Assembly: GCA_003158755.1 (NCBI GenBank)
Contig: PMLF01000096.1
Span: 1-7,780 of the forward strand
DNA length: 7,780 nucleotides
Origin: Elusimicrobiota bacterium
Lineage (GTDB): Bacteria > Elusimicrobiota > Elusimicrobia > FEN-1173
Direction of reading: 5' to 3'
Shown: positions 5,831 to 7,780 of the stretch, in pieces
How the letters are laid out: the number at the start of each line of letters is the position of its first letter
How positions within the stretch are numbered: the first letter of the stretch is position 1
The notes under the pieces: model-generated
Told to the model about the DNA's origin: nothing
The model's input: only the letters and a program-made list of their open reading frames with translations
Databases searched by the model: none
Translations under genes and position numbers: made by a program

Positions 5831-6550
5831 ATGGTTTTGCTTGGAGTGAACATCGATCACGTGGCCACCGTGCGGCAGGCCCGGCGGGGCGACGTTCCCA
5901 GCGTCGTGGAGGCCGCCTTGGCGGCGGTGAAAGGCGGGGCGGATTCGATCACCGCGCACCTGCGGGAGGACCGGCGGCACATCCAGGACGCCGACGTGGC
6001 CGCCTTGAAGCGCGCTCTGAAAGTGCGCCTCAATTTGGAGATGGCCCCCACGGAAGAAATGGTGCGCGTGGCCCGGGTGGTGCGCCCGGCGAGCGTGTGC
6101 CTGGTGCCCGAGCGGAGGCAGGAGCTCACGACCGAAGGCGGCTTGGACGTCTTGTCTCATCTAAAGAGGTTCAAGTCTGTGACGGAAAAGATCAAGACCA
6201 AAGGGATCCTCGTGAGTTATTTCATCGACCCGGAACCGGCCCTGGTGGAGGCGGCCAAGGCGGCGGGCGCGGACGCCGTCGAGCTGCACACCGGCGCTTA
6301 TTCCCGCGCCGCCAGCCCCGACGCTCAGCACGACGAACTTAAAAAGATACAGGCGGCCGCGGCGCGGGCCCGGGAGCTGGGATTGACGTTGAACGCGGGG
6401 CACGGGTTGGATTACGATAACGTGGGACCCGTCGCCCATGTGGCGGAAGTCAACGAGCTCAACATCGGTTTTTCCATCATCGGGCGGGCCTTGTTCGTCG
6501 GGCTTGAACAGGCGGTGAAAGAGATGAGACTGAAAATGGCGGCGGTCTGA
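5831..6550 (+). CDS. pdxJ: Pyridoxine 5'-phosphate synthase
   Basis: PdxJ condenses 3-amino-1-hydroxyacetone 1-phosphate with 1-deoxy-D-xylulose 5-phosphate to form pyridoxine 5'-phosphate, the ring-closing step of the DXP-dependent vitamin B6 pathway. The 239 residues cover the full TIM-barrel length. Signatures are LGVNIDHVATVRQARRG (4-20), ADSITAHLREDRRHIQDADV (37-56), LNLEMAPT (67-74), CLVPERRQELTTEGGLDV (90-107) and NAGHGLDYDNV (188-198). His43, Glu70 and His191 fall where the catalytic His45, Glu72 and His193 of the E. coli enzyme are expected. AAGGAG six bases before the ATG supports the start. glmS begins one base after its stop, so the two are probably co-transcribed. In several deltaproteobacteria pdxJ directly follows glmM; here the glycosyltransferase gene and the repeat lie between them. 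Confidence 0.97.
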   Translation: MVLLGVNIDHVATVRQARRGDVPSVVEAALAAVKGGADSITAHLREDRRHIQDADVAALKRALKVRLNLEMAPTEEMVRVARVVRPASVCLVPERRQELTTEGGLDVLSHLKRFKSVTEKIKTKGILVSYFIDPEPALVEAAKAAGADAVELHTGAYSRAASPDAQHDELKKIQAAAARARELGLTLNAGHGLDYDNVGPVAHVAEVNELNIGFSIIGRALFVGLEQAVKEMRLKMAAV

Positions 6551-6551
6551 C

Positions 6552-7780
6552 ATGTGCGGCATCGTCGGCTACGTCGGCAACGAAAACGCGTCGGAAGTCC
6601 TTTTGGACGGCCTGCGGCGCCTGGAGTATCGCGGATATGATTCGGCGGGGATGGTGGTCCTGGACGGCAAAGCGCTTTCCATCCGGCGCAGCGTCGGAAA
6701 GCTCGCCGCGCTGGAGGCGGTCCTGCGCCGGGAGCCGCTGTCGGGTTCCATGGGGATCGGGCACACGCGCTGGGCCACCCACGGCCGGCCGACGGAGGAG
6801 AACGCCCATCCTCACCGCGACGCGTCGGGCCGGGTGGCCGTGGTCCACAACGGCATCATTGAAAACTATCCCGTTTTGAAAGCCAACCTCCGCGAACGGG
6901 GATGCGTGTTCACCTCCCAGACGGACACCGAGGCCGTCGTGCACCTGATCGCCGAGGTCCTGAAAGGAAAGAATCCCAAGGACGGACCCCGCGCGTTCGC
7001 CGACGGCGTGATGGAGGCCTTGAAAGAAGTCCGGGGCGCCTACGCCCTGGGGATCGTCTCGGCGGACTATCCCGACGTCGTCATCGGCGCCCGCAAGGAG
7101 TGCCCCTTGATCGTCGGAGTGGGGGACGGGGAATATTTCCTGGCCTCCGACATCCCCGCCATCCTGAACCGCACGCGGCGGGTGGTCTTCATGGAGGACG
7201 GCGAGCTCGCGATCCTGACCAAGACCGGCTACGAAATATTGAAGATCGCCACCGGCGAGGTCGTGACGAAGAAGGTGACGAACGTCACCTGGGACGCCAT
7301 CCAGGCCGAGAAGAGCGGTTACCGGCATTTCATGCTGAAAGAGATCCACGAGCAGCCTCGGGCCATCGAGGACACGCTCCTGGGGCGCTACGACGTCGAC
7401 GATTTCTCCGTGTACCTGGACAACGTGCACCTGACCACCGACGAGGTCCGAGGGTTCCGCAAGGCCGTCATCGTGGCTTGCGGCACCAGCTGGCACGCGG
7501 CCTTGATCGGGAAATATTTGATCGAAAGCTGGGTGAAGGCCCCCGTTTGGGTGGACATCGCCTCGGAATTCCGGTACCGGGACCCGTTGGTGGGACCGAC
7601 GGACCTCTTCATCGCCGTCTCCCAGTCCGGCGAGACGGCGGACACGATCGCGGCCATGCGCTACGCCAAGGAGAAGGGCGCCAAGGTCCTCTCCATCTGC
7701 AACGTCGTCGGGTCGACGATGGCGCGCGAGGCCCACGGCCGCCTCATGACCCGTTGCGGCCCGGAGATCGGCGTCGCCTC
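6552..7780 (+). CDS. glmS: Glutamine--fructose-6-phosphate aminotransferase, N-terminal two thirds (cut by window end)
   Basis: GlmS uses glutamine to convert fructose-6-phosphate to glucosamine-6-phosphate, the entry step of the hexosamine pathway, and supplies the GlmM substrate. The window encodes 409 full codons plus two bases of a roughly 610-residue enzyme. MCGIVGYVG begins the Ntn-type glutaminase domain, with Cys2 as the nucleophile once Met is removed. YRGYDSAG (27-34), HTRWATHG (71-78), VHNGIIENY (98-106) and TSQTDTE (121-127) follow. The first sugar-isomerase (SIS) domain starts near 290, with ACGTSWHAAL (309-318) and SQSGETADT (357-365). RHFMLKEIHEQP (258-269) is the usual interdomain signature. 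The frame is intact to the edge; the second SIS domain lies outside. The start is fixed by the Cys at position 2. The one-base gap after pdxJ leaves no room for a glmS ribozyme leader. Confidence 0.97.
   Translation, partial: MCGIVGYVGNENASEVLLDGLRRLEYRGYDSAGMVVLDGKALSIRRSVGKLAALEAVLRREPLSGSMGIGHTRWATHGRPTEENAHPHRDASGRVAVVHNGIIENYPVLKANLRERGCVFTSQTDTEAVVHLIAEVLKGKNPKDGPRAFADGVMEALKEVRGAYALGIVSADYPDVVIGARKECPLIVGVGDGEYFLASDIPAILNRTRRVVFMEDGELAILTKTGYEILKIATGEVVTKKVTNVTWDAIQAEKSGYRHFMLKEIHEQPRAIEDTLLGRYDVDDFSVYLDNVHLTTDEVRGFRKAVIVACGTSWHAALIGKYLIESWVKAPVWVDIASEFRYRDPLVGPTDLFIAVSQSGETADTIAAMRYAKEKGAKVLSICNVVGSTMAREAHGRLMTRCGPEIGVA

Noticed and set aside
5643..5849. 68-codon ORF over the hairpin repeat (PAEAG...PASAG)
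   Set aside because: It is a well-known kind of spurious protein made by translating this repeat type; it also runs into the pdxJ start.
6540..6552. glmS ribozyme upstream of glmS
   Set aside because: glmS starts one base after the pdxJ stop, leaving no leader for a ribozyme, and none of its conserved structure is visible.
6477..7736. 419-codon ORF antisense to glmS
   Set aside because: Long antisense frames are expected in G+C-rich genes; the plus strand carries unmistakable GlmS motifs.

Overview
The window is a G+C-rich bacterial chromosomal segment (hand estimates of sampled rows: mostly above 60% G+C from about position 1050 on, nearer 40-55% over most of 60-1040). The genes are cell-envelope and cofactor housekeeping genes from a Gram-negative-like or deep-branching lineage. 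The glmM-pdxJ neighbourhood, the many-bladed 'IWAVG...GTILHF' propeller protein and the hairpin repeat of the GGCGGAAGCCGG type recall deltaproteobacterial, Elusimicrobiota-like or related candidate phyla. I cannot assign a phylum from this window.

Layout. (1) Positions 2-751 hold the 3' part of a beta-propeller-repeat protein, open at the window edge. (2) Positions 752-1049 are a lower-G+C stretch with no convincing intact gene. Its end may preserve one decayed propeller blade. (3) Positions 1050-4190 are a tightly coupled plus-strand operon: panC (pantothenate synthetase), cdaA (diadenylate cyclase), a 46-codon small ORF that looks like the membrane anchor of CdaR/YbbR without any YbbR domain, and glmM (phosphoglucosamine mutase). 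Each junction overlaps (ATGA, TGATG, ATGA). (4) Positions 4147-5610, minus strand, encode a multispanning GT-C/GT39-like glycosyltransferase whose 3' end overlaps glmM by 44 nt. (5) Positions 5611-5830 are a divergent intergenic region with an 89-nt composite hairpin repeat. (6) Positions 5831-7780 hold pdxJ and, one base later, the first two thirds of glmS, cut by the window end.

Functionally, GlmS and GlmM are the first two dedicated steps toward UDP-GlcNAc for peptidoglycan and lipopolysaccharide. CdaA makes c-di-AMP, which is tied to wall and osmotic homeostasis, and in Firmicutes cdaA-cdaR-glmM is a conserved operon in which CdaR and GlmM modulate CdaA. Here the order is kept, but CdaR is reduced to a 46-residue anchor with a proline-rich tail and a strong ribosome binding site. 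This is the most interesting item in the window. The minus-strand glycosyltransferase sits between glmM and pdxJ, genes that are often adjacent elsewhere, so it looks like an insertion into an older glmM-pdxJ-glmS cluster.
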